Part shown: positions 21,532 through 35,500 of the stretch, in pieces
Numbering within the stretch: position 1 is the first letter of the stretch
How the letters are laid out: every line of letters starts with the position of its first letter
Notes under the pieces: generated by a model
The model's database searches: none
What the model saw: only the letters and a program-made list of their open reading frames with translations
Told to the model about the DNA's origin: nothing
Translations under genes and position numbers: made by a program
NCBI RefSeq assembly: GCF_035083965.1
Contig: NC_089732.1
Coordinates: 4,045,383-4,109,382, forward strand
Direction of reading: 5' to 3'
Source: Branchiostoma lanceolatum
Taxonomy: Eukaryota > Chordata > Leptocardii > Amphioxiformes > Branchiostomatidae
DNA length: 64,000 nucleotides

Positions 21532-22634
21532 TCCACAGGGACAATCATATTTTCGCATCAGCATCTTCCTAGACAATATGTGCCTTTTAATGACCCTGTT
21601 CCGTTAGCCTTGATAAAGTGCATAATGTGTATCTTTTTGTCACAAATACCAGAAGTTAGATGTTTCCATGTTCCTTGATGTATATTTGACTTAATGCCAT
21701 GTATTTCTGATGATATGGTTAAGCTTTTAAATGATACTGACCATTGTTGGCTAGATCATTTTCTTTGACTGATGGACTACAATCTCTACCAGTAGGAGGC
21801 AAATTAAGGCTTAAAGAAAGCCACTCGCTCAGGATTCAAACCCACAACGTTGTGATCCGAATGTTAGAATGAATAAACACACACCAAACATTTTGTGCTT
21901 GTTCTAGTTGTCATTTTATTTAAATCATTATCAGCAGCAAAGATATCAACCTCCCTCAAACAAATGGAAATGTGTCAATCACTTATCAACTTGTTTATAC
22001 ATTGAAATATATTAACTGTTCACAATTGATTTTACAAAACTAATATAAAACAACCATTGGCCAATTAATTCTGCGCCCAACAGCTACAAGGGTGCTGAAA
22101 GATCTTTATACAATATCAAAATTACATTCTTCCCCTTCACAATAACTACTATTTAAAAAAAAAAAGCAACAAATGTGACTGAAAAGAGAGTCCTGAGGTA
22201 GTCCTAACTGCATCTTGACACAATCATCATAAAAGCCCTGAGTAAAACTGCAACTGCACTGTGTGTCACTCAATTCTCAGAAAGTGACATCTACAAGACA
22301 GTTCAGCATGGCGGCCTTGAAAAGGTGACCTCTGCGGGGGTACACCTGTTCTGCCATGCCTTCCAGTTTTGGAGAAGTGCAATACCGGTAAATAAATAAA
22401 TAAAAGTTCTAAGACAACACTGAGCTTTCTCAACTGTTAGTCTGCTGTCATTATACAAACTCTTACATGCTAATCTCCCAGAAGACAGTGAAGAAAAGAT
22501 CACACCTTCTTCTAATTGCTCCATTTTGGATGAATGACCATCCTAACAAAGCCAGTAGTGTGTCATAAAAAAAAGGCAGTCAGAAAACATTACCATCTTC
22601 CCTTCTAGAGTCTGCTTGTAGATTACTACAACTG
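21532..22634. other. Intergenic: partial TRIM 3' flank and PIF1 3' region
   Basis: About 21750-22100 is a diverged, shortened copy of the flank at 2640-3060. The rest, including an A-run at 22154 and (AAAT)n at 22390-22404, contains the convergent 3' ends of TRIM gene 3 and PIF1. No further gene seen. Confidence 0.6.
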
Positions 22635-25600
22635 TTACCAAGTAGGCTGCATGTTCTCCTTGTCCATGTATCTATCCATTGATGCCTGCATCATCCTCTG
22701 CTGCTTCCGTAGTCTCTGGTAGAACTGGAGGACGTCTGGGTTGGCGCGCACACACTTGGCGTCAAAGTCAAGCACACGGAGGCCCTGCAGACTGCGTGCT
22801 CGAGACAGGGCGACGTACGCCTGGCCACTCTCAAACACTCGGGATAACGACATCTCCACACAGTCCAGCGACATCCCCTGGTGGTGTAAAATTAAGAAAT
22901 GAATGAGTGAGTTAATAGATGAAGGAACAAGGTAATCAGGGATGGCAGACTTCACCCCCTTATACTCAGAGGCAGTAATCATGGTAAATGCTGCATTGTG
23001 CATGTTGGGAACAGACACAGACAAGCCAATACACGCTCTCTTGGGGTGAAAGAATGAATAAGAGAATAAATAAAAGAAGGAAAAATGAAAGATTTATCAT
23101 GATGATAATAAATTGCAGTCATACCCTAAATTACACAGTCTTCAGAAATTAATGATGCTTGAAGGTTCATAATCGTTTTTATTTTTCTAACACAACCATT
23201 AGCATAAAAACATGAAAAGCTAGCATATGATCATGATTGACAGGTTGTGACCTCTGACCTGGCTTTTGTGGATGGAGATGGCCCAGGCTAGTTTGATTGG
23301 CAGCTGTCGCCTCGTCAGGTAGATGCCGCCGGTGGCCTTGAACGTCCAGCGCTCGTGTTTCACCGGCTCGGTCACTCCACACAGGAACTTTACAATGGGG
23401 AGGCCTGAAAGGGGGGGAGAATAACTACAAAAAACTACAAAAAACTAATCTAAAAACTGAACCAGTTTAGCTCACTGAAATGCTAATCTTCCACTGGTTG
23501 TGACAGAGAAGACAGACGATATGTACGTCATCTACACACATACAGTATACTGTGTATACATACAGTATACACATACAATATACACTGTATGTATATACAG
23601 TATATACTGTATATAAATCATGTATACTGTATATACATACTAGTACAGTATATACAGGTTCATCAATTGTACTGGGGAAATTCCCCTAGCTCTTTTCCAA
23701 AATGATCCACAACAGCATCCCTTCCCAGTTACATGCATGTCAGCCTTACCTGCCCCTGAAGTCTGGAAACCTGTCACCACGCCCCGGGCACCGTTCACAA
23801 GTCCTCGCTGTACATCCAGGTTCTTAGCCAGCATCACCTAGAACAGAAGCAGAGAAACAAGTGTCAAAATAGGTGTTTTGAGGAAGCTCCTTCTATGAAG
23901 TTTATGTAAGAACGTTCCACAGATACTGTGACATAGGGATGATGCAGGAAAAAAGAAATAAGAAAAGTATTTTGTGGCTTTAGAAGACCAATTTGGAATT
24001 GTCAGTCTAACAAATGAGAGACTGAATGCATGTCCCTGAAATCTATGCATTTATATATTTTCATTTTGCATCTGTGCATTTTGACACAGATAGTTAGGGC
24101 AAATTAGAAGTTGAACTTGGCTAGGGCTATGCCACTATGGGATACATGCATGTCTACGGACTGATACTTGTAGTTATGGCTTCCCCAGGAATATTTCTGG
24201 GCAGGTTTGAGGTGTTGATTGACTGATTCCTTACCTGTGCTCCCACCTTCAGCTGGATGGTTTTCTCCACAGGACAGAGGGTGTTGATGGTCTTTATCAG
24301 GTCAGGGTCACTATCATGGGCCTCAAACGACTTTGTGTCTCCTAGGTAGGAGCATAAAAACAAGAGGGATTATAAACGTTAGTACCACATGCAATCCAAG
24401 GGAAAACATCCCCCCTTCAGGTGAGAAACAGTCTCTCAACCCTCTTCTTAAAAAGCAGGGTGGTCCAATGGGCTACACATAATAGTATTACTACACTATC
24501 CTAAAAATTTGGCAGCTATAACAACACCGGGATTTAGAAAATCTGATGACTTTGAGAGTCAAATATCTATTGAACAATTATAGCAGATAAAGAGGTACTG
24601 TAACATATATCAAGGAGGGGAAAGCATGCTCTTTTGATTGACACAATCATGTTCACAAACGTATTCACTCTGACACCTTCATACATGTACAAGTTGAAAA
24701 CATTGTATGTATTATTTTACAGCTGGCTAAATTTGAAGTTTCTTGTTACTGATGACTTACCTCCCAGCTCTTTAAGACGGACATCGTTGATATGGTTGAC
24801 GTCCTCCTTGTGTGTACACAGCCGTGTGGCCACGATATCTTCCCTCTCAATATGGTGGTTCTCTGTGGCAGACAGCCGTGTAGATATCGCTGGCGGACAT
24901 CTTAGTGTAAAGAAAAAACAAGTTACGTTAGGCCGAAATCATGGGATGGAGTTAGTATAAATGGGGTTATATATAATAGTTGGAATAAGGAGAAGTGTTA
25001 CATTAAAGAACATAAAAGTAACAGCAAACTCCTTCTTTATTCAGAATGAAACTGACAACTACTACTCTAGACTATAGTTTTGTGACACATCAACTAAGTA
25101 AGTTATCTTTTCAGGTTACTGTCATTCTCATAGAAAGGTCTTGGGTGAATTACTCATTTCATTCATATTGAAAAATACTATTTTTCCCACTCCCAGTCTT
25201 TATATGTCCCCCTCATCCAACAATATTTACCCATGCATTCCATGAAAAGATTTGGAGAGAAGCAGCTTCCACTCAACCCCGACCCCCGACCTTTGCCCCC
25301 TGACCTACCTGCCGACCCTGATGTTCTGTAGGATGTTGATGAAGGTGGGGTCAGTCTGTCTCTTCACCTGGGTCAGCTCATAGCTGGCCTGTATGCACTT
25401 GTGCCAGGACCGCGACTGAACAATCAAGAACACATAATGTATCAGGCTTGAGACATGATGAAATCTTCTTGCTTTGATAATATCAATGATATGAACTTTT
25501 CAACACATTGAGTTCATAAAAAAAAGACAACTAAAAAGCTAGAGATTGAAAGCACCAAAGGTACATACATCATAAAATATTGTGGGTTCACAATCACCTC

Positions 25601-28462
25601 TATACAGGTACAATTATTAGTACAATATATGTGTGAATAAATAAATAAATAAATTCATCTATGCTAATTTTTTTATGTACCGGTATTTGATATTACCAGG
25701 GTCTGCATCAAACAGACTTTTGGGCATTTTAAATTCACAGAAAGGGGAAAGTATATGCTAATCCATTATGAATGATATTACAGTCAGTCATGACAATCAA
25801 AATCCACCTAAGCCAAGGAATACATTTTCTGCAGTTTACCTGAAAACAGAACCGCCTCTTCTCCCCCGGCTTGGTGACAGGAGGCAGTTGTAGGAAGTCC
25901 CCACACAGGATGAGCTGGATCCCTCCAAACGGTTTGTCGCTCTTCCTCGTGGCTCGTGCCACGGCCTCCAACTTGTCAAAGAAGTCCCCGTCAATCATGG
26001 AGACCTCGTCCACGATGAGATGTCTGCACTGCTTCCACTGTTTCCGCACCCCCGGGCGCGAGGCCAGCTCGTAGCACTGCTGGATGGGGGCTGTGCCTGA
26101 ACCTATACCTGGGGAGGGGAGAAAACGTCTTCGTAAAAAAGCTGTATGTCAAAGAGCTAAATAAGACAATCACAGCTAAGGACTAAAACAGCTAGTGAAG
26201 CATGAGCCTACACCTGGGGAGTGGAGAAAAGAATGGGTCAAATGGAATTGAATGTCAAGTACCTGCTTTAGCTCTTTGAGCTTCAGTTTAAAACGTTTCC
26301 TATCTAGGAATAGGATCAGTCTGCATTCATCTTTGACATTTAGTGTGATCCTATTCATAGGGAGAAAATATCTTATACTGAATCTGAAAGACTATCATTG
26401 CTGAATCTCAATCAAAGATTGACACAACTTGAGAAACATCTTAATTTCTTAATCTCAAAGAGCTAGCTTTGTTGGGAACTGCTGAATTATTCCTTCCCTT
26501 ACATCTTCCTGCCATGTAATGCTGGGCGTAATGCTATGCTAGGCAAAGTTAACAAATTAAAACATGTTGTAGTTCAAATACAACAGCCTCATAGACCTCT
26601 AAAAATGTTGGTGGGTCAACTCCAAATTTGTGCTACAAAGAATTTAACTCTTTGCATGATAAGAAAGATACATGCTTTAATCGTGACAGACCTGCGAAGG
26701 AATGCAGAGTTGTCCCTCCAATGTGACAGGCGGCGACCCCTGTACTGGCCGTGGCAAACGTGTGCTCAGGAGGGAGCGCTCCGATTACCTTCCGCAGGAG
26801 GAAGGACTTCCCTGTACCTGCACTACCTGGTAACAACAGAGAACACATGTTATGGTAAGACAGCATGTGCAGTACTTTGCAGCATATTGGAGAGTAATAT
26901 GTGTACTGCCACTGGACCTGAAAGCTGTCCAGGGAGTTAGAATCCTGAGGATATTGTTGCCCATCCGACATGTCAGCTACATTTTTTCCTATACTGGAAA
27001 TGGTTGTACAGAATGTTGAGCCATAGTCTGTATAATGCAAACTCCAGATGTCCTGGGGTTTTATGTCCCCTCCCCACGGGGCTTGCCGGTTATGGGCGGC
27101 TGCTATAATATAGTTTAAGCGAGATTAAATCAGGCTAGTTGAACCATAGGTACTATTCTTTGTTGTACTCATTGATAAGGGTTAGACACTTTTTACATCT
27201 GTAATGTATACAACCTTCTGTCTGCAAACAGATCATTATTTATAGTTGCCAAATTAACTACATTTTGTACTAGTATGTTGTGATAGCTATGTTACCTGTA
27301 AAGAAGATGTTGTGTCCAGTCTGGACAGCGTTGAGGACAGCCTGCTGTTCCTTGGTCAGTCTGGACACTGTGCTGGACATGTGCAGCTTCTTCCTGGGGA
27401 CGAGATCAACCTGGGGGAGAGAGGTCAACAACAATAAGGTTCGAGGTGAAACTGGGAAGCAATAAGGGTTAAAACTCAAGGTCACCGAGAAGGGCGAATG
27501 ACTACATCTGTTACAAAGGAACTGTTACAATGATGTTTGATACACACTGACAGACAACATAATCCTATACATGTACAGGTAAACTTCAGTCACAAATAAA
27601 CAAATACCATATACTTTTGTACTTGTATACACTGTTCTTTCACGGGTGTGACTATGTATGCAAATGATTTACACAACTCTTTTGCTACAGGAGGGTGGCC
27701 ACTGAACAACAACAACAATGCATGTGAAAACAGCTCTGGCAGAATAATGCACAGACAACTATACCTCCAGATGCATGGCTTCAAATGCTTTGTCCATTGT
27801 TTTGCATTGTTTTCTATGTTTTGACAACAGCCTGACTTCCAAGTTGACAACAGTCTGGCTTCCAAGCTAGGAACACTGCAAAAATGAATACAATAGCAAG
27901 TAGTTGCAGCCATACATCTGTTTGGAGTTTACTTTACCTGAGCATTTGTGGTATCTCCCAGAGGTCTTTTTCTCTTCAGCCCCGGAGTCCTGCCCTTCAG
28001 TGCAGCTGAAGCCTGCGCCTCCCTGGTCCTGTTCACTGCATCCAAGTCTTTCTGGCACAGGGGACTGATGTGCTCCAGCCTTCTGGGGAGGTTTGATCTC
28101 AACCTCTGTCTGTCCGAGGCCACACCAATCTGCTTCAGTTGTTCCACCTTCGCACCAATAGTTCTGAGGAACAGGACAAGTTTTGCCGGGGGACAGTTTG
28201 AGATCAGGAGCTGGATTTTGTGGCCTGGGATTCGTATCGTTGCTTTTCCATCCTTGGCAAACCAGCTGAACACCTTGATGTCTTGCAGAGGGTACTTGAC
28301 GTCTGTCTTGCCCTGGTCAATCTTTAAGATGATGTCCCGGAATTCGTTACGTAATAAGATGAGGGTGATGTTCTTAAAGAGTTTGTTTTTTAGGACTTCG
28401 CCAGTTGGAGCGAGACTTTGGACTGCTACGCTGCAGTTGAGCTCACTGATGTCATAATCCAT
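22635..28462 (-). CDS. PIF1: ATP-dependent DNA helicase PIF1
   Basis: Ten coding exons, all phase-matched with GT-AG introns: 28462-27938, 27410-27296, 26826-26692, 26108-25840, 25415-25309, 24900-24761, 24341-24235, 23837-23750, 23404-23259, 22877-22635. The product is 624 residues, close to human PIF1. It is a 5'-3' superfamily 1B helicase acting on G-quadruplexes, telomeres, forks and mitochondrial DNA. Residues 1-175 form the animal PIF1 N-terminal domain ([11 protein letters not shown]..., [15 protein letters not shown]). Walker A GSAGTGKS is at about 214-221, Walker B VDEVSM about 291-296, motif [12 protein letters not shown] about 327-335, and the C-terminal helicase motifs ISIHKSQGMSLD and [17 protein letters not shown] lie near the end. 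An acceptor at 28486-28487 just before ATG 28462 shows that a 5' untranslated exon lies upstream. Confidence 0.95.
23540..23660. repeat. Palindromic TATAC/GTATA microsatellite in a PIF1 intron
   Basis: Irregular alternation of CATACAGTATA, TATACTGTATA and related 10-12-mers over about 120 bp, mostly self-complementary. It lies within the intron between 23404 and 23750. Confidence 0.8.
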
Positions 28463-28485
28463 GGTGAGATGTTTCAAGAACAGAC

Positions 28486-30980
28486 CTGAAATCAAACAGA
28501 TCTGGTAAATGAAACAGCATAAAGAAAAATGAATATAAATTCAAATAGATTGAGGTTACAAAAACAGCACCCTATTTGTACAGTGCAAAAATAAACACAC
28601 TGAAACCATTTAAAGTTTTTTTTTATCTTATTGCTGAAACACGTTTAATACGGTAGAAAAAAATGAAGCTCTATTCATTTTTTTCTGAATAAATTATTTG
28701 CAAATTTTTAGAAAATATATCCAAAGTACCAAACCATAGAAACTTACTTCGAGTTCAAAACATGTAATCTGCAACTATAGGATAAATCGTAGTTCGTATC
28801 TACAGCGTGCTTGGCTTTGAACAATGGAAGTGGTTTGGCTTCTTTATGTTTGACGTTTTCAAACACAGAACGAAGCCCTGCCGTGGCACTCAAATTCTTG
28901 TCGTTATAACTTATAAGAAGCCATACAAATTATAATTTATGGAATTTTTGCGTACGGTATTCAACGCCTGGAGATATAGGGCACAGAATAAGAACTTCGA
29001 ATCAAGCCTATGTATCTGCATGGGCAGCTTTACCTCCACTATTTTCTAGTATTTCTTTTATAACCTTTGCACAATGCATGCAGAAGAAGCCAAACTCACA
29101 GTCGATATAAATATTTGCTTACGCCCCCCTCCCCACATATCCACGAAGCAAAAGGACGGGCGCAAAAATTTAGTTCATTTGCCGGCTTTCTTGCTGTTTT
29201 GACCCATAGAATTGCACGGTGAGTATCCCTACCTTTGCACTTACATTGCAAAGTCTAAAAATTTCGACAAATGGAAAGAAAATGTTACAAACCCAAGCTG
29301 GTTGTCGCTCTGGAAGCCCTTGTTGTTGGATATGACAACAAAGCGGGAAGACGCGTTTAAAGGTCCCGGGCACATTGACCAATCAGAGACGCCCACTCGT
29401 ACAAACGGACCAATCAGAACGCGTCATGTTCAAATCACGCGCGTGTGGCATCATGGGATATTTCGGATCAAAAACTAGCGGCTTATTCAAACACGGTCAG
29501 CCAAAATACGCTGCCGACTGCCAGTTCTACACTTATATCTTTCTATATTCAAACCTCCTTGATTCAAATTTGTCATGAAAAACAGAAAAAAATGCACAAC
29601 TCTCTCATTCGGTAGATCAGCCGTCTAAATGCCGAAATTTTTACGCAAATGTTGTGGGGTGACAGCCCACGTACTGTAAAAGCAGCAGGATATTCAACAG
29701 GTGGATAATTCGCACAGATGTGGTCATTTTCCACGCAGACTTCCATTCATGTCTGTGTATGTGATCTACAATCTCACCACCTTGTCAAGTCTCAAATTAT
29801 GATCTTTTACTTAAACTTGACTCGACTTGACTTGACGCGTAAATACAAATTTCGTTCGTTTTTACTGAGTTTCGCCCTCCCATGCTTATACCTACTTGCC
29901 AACAACTGTCTGGGGGCAGCCCTGGTGTTGTTTTGGCATTTGTTTCATTATCTCTGGTAGTGTCTTGATTTTACCTATGTCATACCAGAGAGATGTGCAC
30001 ATTTTCCATGTGGCCTTGCCGATGATTATGATGATGGTACCTTCAGATTCAATGTACCCAGTCACAACACACACAAAAAGAATCCATCTGACCTGAAGAG
30101 TATGACAAAGACATGTCCGTCTAAAGCCTCCCTCTCACTGGACCCGCGGCACGCTGGTGGCGTCGCTGCGTCCTAAACTGGATTTATGTTACCCTTGACT
30201 TTATAATGGAAATATCATTCAAAACGTACATGTATGACCAAAAAGACAACAAAACACACAAAGCTTTAAAAGATTCGTTTTTTGTCGATGGAATTCGATT
30301 GGCCGCAGCGACGCCGCCAGCGTGCCGCGGGCCCAGTGAGAGGGGGTTTAATTTTGTATTTATTCAGCTTATGCTCTCCCATGTTGTACATCACTTGGTT
30401 CTTAAACATAATGTTAAGTATAGATTCCAAGCTTAAGCTTCGTAACTCGAATATTCAAAACACCATTAGACCGTAGATTATACAAAACAGGATGTCACTT
30501 GCCCGATTGATGAGAAATGCCCTGAATATCCCCATGTGCAAATATTGAAGCTAGGCCATTTTCATTTCATTTATTTATTTACACAGGGAAATGATCTTTA
30601 GTAGAAACGGATCATACCCAAATGACCTTTAGGCCAATTAGATAGTACATGTACATGTACATTATTGGTCAAATCAGTCCTCGCTAGAAGTCCAAAGCTG
30701 TGAACCCATTTGTGTAAACTTGAGACAGATAATCCTGAAATAACATGACAAGTAAGTACAATGTACAAACATAACATTCAGCAATCAGGAAATCCCAGAT
30801 CGTCAGATATTTTGACCATTACCGGCTTAGCAAAGCTTAGTAAGGTCGCCACTAAACCGTGACGCCCAAACTGAGTGCTCAGGCCAGGAACTGACCCCTT
30901 GCTCCCCTCCGTTATGTTCCTCCATGTTGTACGGTCCCGAGACCTGTGTCTGCTGAATCCAATTTGAATCTACAGTTTGT
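28486..30980. other. Intergenic and PIF1 5' region
   Basis: Holds the upstream part of PIF1 (untranslated exon not located) and the 3' end of the TIR-pseudokinase gene. TTTATTTATTT near 30585-30597 gives AATAAA-type signals on the minus strand, suitable for that gene's polyadenylation. A 215-bp inverted-repeat element lies at 30130-30344. No convincing coding region seen. Confidence 0.5.
30130..30344. mobile_element. MITE with about 41-bp terminal inverted repeats (CCCTCTCACTGG)
   Basis: Left end CCCTCTCACTGGACCCGCGG and its GC-rich continuation are repeated inverted at the right end (GGGCCCAGTGAGAGGG) with two mismatches over about 41 bp. The centre is AT-rich and non-coding. Target duplication is not clear. 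Confidence 0.8.
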
Positions 30981-32571
30981 TTAAAGTCTGGTGTCAAACT
31001 CTTGGTCTGAGTTCTCGTCATCAGTGTTGTCGTCTCTATAGTCACTGCAGACCGAGGATGTGCTCTCCCGGTTGCTCGCCTCAGCTTCTGAAGTATAGCG
31101 AAACATGTACACTCCATCGCCTCGTGCCCCCTTAGTACTGTCACCCCGATCCCTACTCTTTTCACGGTCATACTTTTTCTTGAAGCTACTTTTGATCTTT
31201 TTCCAAACGCCCTTCGACCCTTTCATAGACGACTTTGGCGATGTCACCGGAAGACTTTCTCGACTGCTTCCGAGGTACGACGAAGCCTGCGACGACAGCG
31301 ACGTGTCGGAGTCCACCCTATACCTCAGCGCGGGGCGTAGGGCGATGGACGGTGGGTTGCTGTTTGACACTTGATTCCATCCGGTGTATTCCCAACTCTG
31401 TCTGTAGTATTGGGTGCTGTAGATGTCATCCATACTCAGGGGACGTGGTATGGGGGTGAGGGGCACTGCATCGTGGCTCTTGCGTCGCACGCGGACGTCG
31501 GCGTATGGTGGGTCGTCTTGGGCGCTATCCACTTCTGCAGAGCCGTTCAAGACCACTCGTGGTGGGACCGGGGGAGGTGACATGTCCTCCCGTGACGTCA
31601 TCTCAGCTGATGAGTCGCGTCCGTAAGGGCTTGCTGCCATTCTGGACGGACGTGGTGGCACGGGAGGCCGCGCTGAACGCTCGGACCGGTTCTCGTCGTC
31701 TGTGTGGTGGATTGGTGGTGCGCTATGCGCACTACTGCTTAATGTAGTGTGACGTAACTTCGTGTAATATTCTGCGTCATCATTTGCTTCGCCGTCATCA
31801 TCAGAGTCTTCTCCCGCCACACCCGCTGGAGTATCAGGTCTATCCACTCTCGGGCTGTCCTGCATCTCATGGGTCCTGCTTGGTACGTTGTGTCCGTAAG
31901 ATGGGTTTAGGAAAAACGATGTGCGAACAACTCTGATTTCTGATTTCTCCTCTGCTTCGTCGTCAAGAACATCACTAGTCTCGCTTGCACCGTCGTCAAA
32001 AGCATCGCTTGCGGTCAGTTGTGCACATTGCAGTTTGTAATTCAGCTCGGCAACTAGAGGCGCCCTGCTGAGCGAATTGTTATACACGACTTCTTGGCCT
32101 CGGGAGCTCTTTTCAGAGCTTGCGACTGATTGGTTTGATTCCAAGCCCAACGTTGTGCACTCTATTTCATTGAGATTCTCTAGATCTGTTGGAGTGCACG
32201 TGGGGCTCCCCGACCGTTGGCTACCGTCAGACAGCCGCGTGCTGTTGGTTCCCGCCGTTGAACGCGACTCCGCCGACTGCCAAGTCCCGGATGTTACGTC
32301 ACTGCTGACGGTGTCGACCGTTTGGTTGCTAACCTCTGACGTCATGGTGAAGAATGTGTCGACGCTGCTTTGCGACACGTTGTCGGCGGCGTTCCAACCC
32401 ACAATGCAGTGCCTCAACGTGTAGTCGGCATCGCTTTGTAGTAGACCCTGGCGGAAGTAGTGGAGGTCCTGGTGGTTGAGAGCTGCATTCAGACTCTCTT
32501 CGTTTCCACCAGGAGCATGTTGCTTGTAGGTGCCGTTATCGCCGATGTCCAACAGCGGCGAAGTGGATGGA
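30981..32571 (-). other. Disordered C-terminal tail with SH3-ligand and tyrosine motifs (exon 28)
   Basis: A single 1591-bp last exon coding about 530 residues, rich in Ser, Thr, Asp and Pro. Two PPVPPR cores (RPPVPPRPSR and PPPVPPRV) are class II SH3 ligands. Tyrosines lie in YADV, YTKL, YNNS and DIYSTQYY contexts, possible SH2-binding sites if phosphorylated. A polybasic patch (KKIKSSFKKKYDREK) near the end could bind acidic lipid. Low complexity makes the function uncertain, but the frame is open and uses the same splice phase (2). Confidence 0.75.
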
Positions 32572-35500
32572 CTGAAATGAATTGTAAACACATTGGATTT
32601 CAAAGTATGCATTGGCTTTGGTGTTTTACCAAACCCATACTTCTCTGTGGTGTTATATCAAACTCACATTTGGCTGTAACATGCATTCTCTCAAACCACG
32701 TTTGTTGCAGATTAACTGTGTGACTACCTGACGCAGTGATTGAGGTATCATCATGATCACTTGTTCTAAAGCATTGTTGGCAAACGATTGTCACGGTATC
32801 TTAGTGTTTTAGAAGTTTGCTATTACAGTTGAGAGGGAACCACGATCTAGTTACTTGTGTCAAATACGCTAGTGTGTAGTGAAGAGCCAAAATATGCCGG
32901 AATATATGTATGTATAGCTCAACGACGCCCGACCTAGTGAACTTCTACATCAAGCACCAGTAATGTATGCATGATATCATTATCATGGCTGTTTCTACGG
33001 TATGACTCATGATCAACAGTACTAATTAAATGCTAGTGATGGCGATGTTGGTTTCTTTCGTTTACCCTAATGTATTTGCAGAGGCGATCGCGAAGAAAAT
33101 ACTGTGAAACGTCACCCACCTGTTGAAGCAGGCCACGATCTTGTCGAAGCCCGGCCGGCGGCTCCGCTCGTCCAGCCAGCACAGCTTCATGAGGCGGTAC
33201 AGCCAGTCGGGACAGTCGCACGGCTGCAGGGGCCTCTGTCTGCGCTGCAGGTACGGCAGGACCTGGGCAGGGATCGAACAATAATTCGTCTTTATTTGGA
33301 TAGGCAAGATGGTCAAAGGTCTCAGATTTTTTTAGAACCAGAATCATGCATATTCGATCTGACGTAATTCGAACCGAACGCGCGTTCCATTTGTGTGAGA
33401 ACATGTCTCCATCCTAATCCGTGCATGCAACATAAACTCTTGCTGTATGGCCCTGGGACTCCCAAGGCCAGCGCAAGGGCCGCTAGAAACGCCATTCAAT
33501 CGGAAAATAAATATAAACGTATGTGTGCTAGAACTTCATATTTGCTCTTTATTAGAATTATACTAGCCATGTAAGCAAAGCTCTTGAAATTAACTGCAAC
33601 ACACATATACCTCTGACGCTTTCATGTAAGGGTAAGGAGCCAGCATTCTGTTCCCGCTGGCTTTGTCGGCGTTGTAGGCGTGGAACACCTCCCAGCACAG
33701 CTGTCCGAACGTGAAGACGTCACTGCCCTGTGAGTAGATCCCGCTCTCTATCACCTCCATAGGGGACCTGCCGGACAATACAGCCAAACATACATGAATA
33801 AATTACAGCCGACTTTACGTGAATGCAATCACAGCCTTATACGACTGTAACACATTACAGATTGAGTCAATATGCAGTTACTACGTCGATAAAGGTGAAA
33901 TGCTTGTGCGCTTGGATGGATGTTAGGGTTTTATCAATACCGTGATACTTTGTTTGATAAGAGAGCTGTACACAGTTGTTTATGTACATACCATCTCAGG
34001 GCGTCTTGAGGCATAGGCTTGGTCACCACACTTTCGGACAGCTTGGTGTCGTACAGGCGGAGCCGGAGGCGGCTGGCGCGGCCCCACCTACCAACCTTTA
34101 CCTATGAGAGGTAGAAACGTCCGAGTTAATCAAATTGCAAACTAGAACGGTTAAGCTAGGGGCTTAGGAGGCAGCATCAACCAGACACCCTATCTCGGTT
34201 ATCACGATTGCTAAGCTGGTCTAAACGCCTCGATAGTCTCACCTGCGGATCAGACACAAGAGGTAGGTCATGAACTTCATGAGACAAGTTGCATTTGCAC
34301 ATCGCTGAAGATTGTTGAGGTGTCATTCGGACTATCTGCCCAAGCGTCCATCCTATCCCCTCGTAGTTATTCTTTCTGGACCATGTGATTCATACCGGTA
34401 CCGTTTATCCGGTTACCTTGATGCCATTAATCCTTCACCAACGCAAACGACGAACCTGTTTCTATGGGGATTTCGTCGTACTTACATGTTGTCCATTCCA
34501 GATAACGTACATGGCCCGAAGATCACAGTGGAGGATGCCTTCCCCCTTGACGAGACTACCGTGCGCGAAGGCCATGGCGTCCGCCACTTGCCTCAGGCAC
34601 CGGACCATATCGTCAACGGACAGTCTCTTTTCCGTCGCTGCTGCCAAAAGGCTCAGCTGGCGCCCAAAAAACACTTGCGACATCTGTAAACCGATAATAA
34701 AGATTCTTGTTATTTAGACAAGCTATATCCATTTACAGCCTTTTAATTCAAGACTTAAACTGAGATTTCAACAGCTCCTGATCAAGGTTTGACAACCATG
34801 TAAAGCAAACTTTGAGTGGCAAGGCAGTTAGACATGGCAGATTTCACCCATACTGCACAGTGTAGGTCAGAAGCAGCGTGGCCACCCACCCACCGGTGCA
34901 CCCACACACCCAAAGAACCACACACACACACACACCTGTTTGACGTGGTCACCATTTACTATGATGTCGATGACCCGTCTGATGTTCACATGATCAAGCC
35001 TCAGCAGCATCTCTCTCCTCCTCCTGTCAACCGCCGTCTCCAGTAGGAACTCCTCCTGTGGTAGAATAGAAGAATAATTGATGCTTTATTGCTTGTTGAA
35101 GTAGCCACCAAATTTGTATCGTAACTTATTCATTTTACCAGTATAGACGGGGATGAAGAATGCTTTTAAACGACAAAAGAAATGGTAACCTTTCTGTGAA
35201 GAAAAAATGGATTTATCCCTATGGCCATCTTGTTACCATATGCGGCCGCCGGAGATGGATAGAATAGTGTACCATACCTAGTTCTATAACTGAAAACTTG
35301 TTTGTAAATCTGAGTTTGTTTACACACAAACATGGGGTCATATACACCGTCACCAAGTTATACATTAGTTTGTATTACATTCGCCTAAGGTGAATGAGAT
35401 CCTACATGTTGTAACTACTTAATATTTAATGTTACATACCCCCTGGTCATTGGGCTGGTCGTAGGCAAGTATCTCACTTGCAGAGCAAGGAAATTTCCCC

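Noticed and set aside
23540-23660. Regular short palindromes suggesting a CRISPR-like array
   Set aside because: Units are contiguous without spacers and the DNA is eukaryotic; it is a TATAC/GTATA microsatellite.
27948-28457. 169-codon + strand frame opposite PIF1 exon
   Set aside because: Exact antisense of the PIF1 N-terminal coding exon, whose family match and splice phases are unambiguous.
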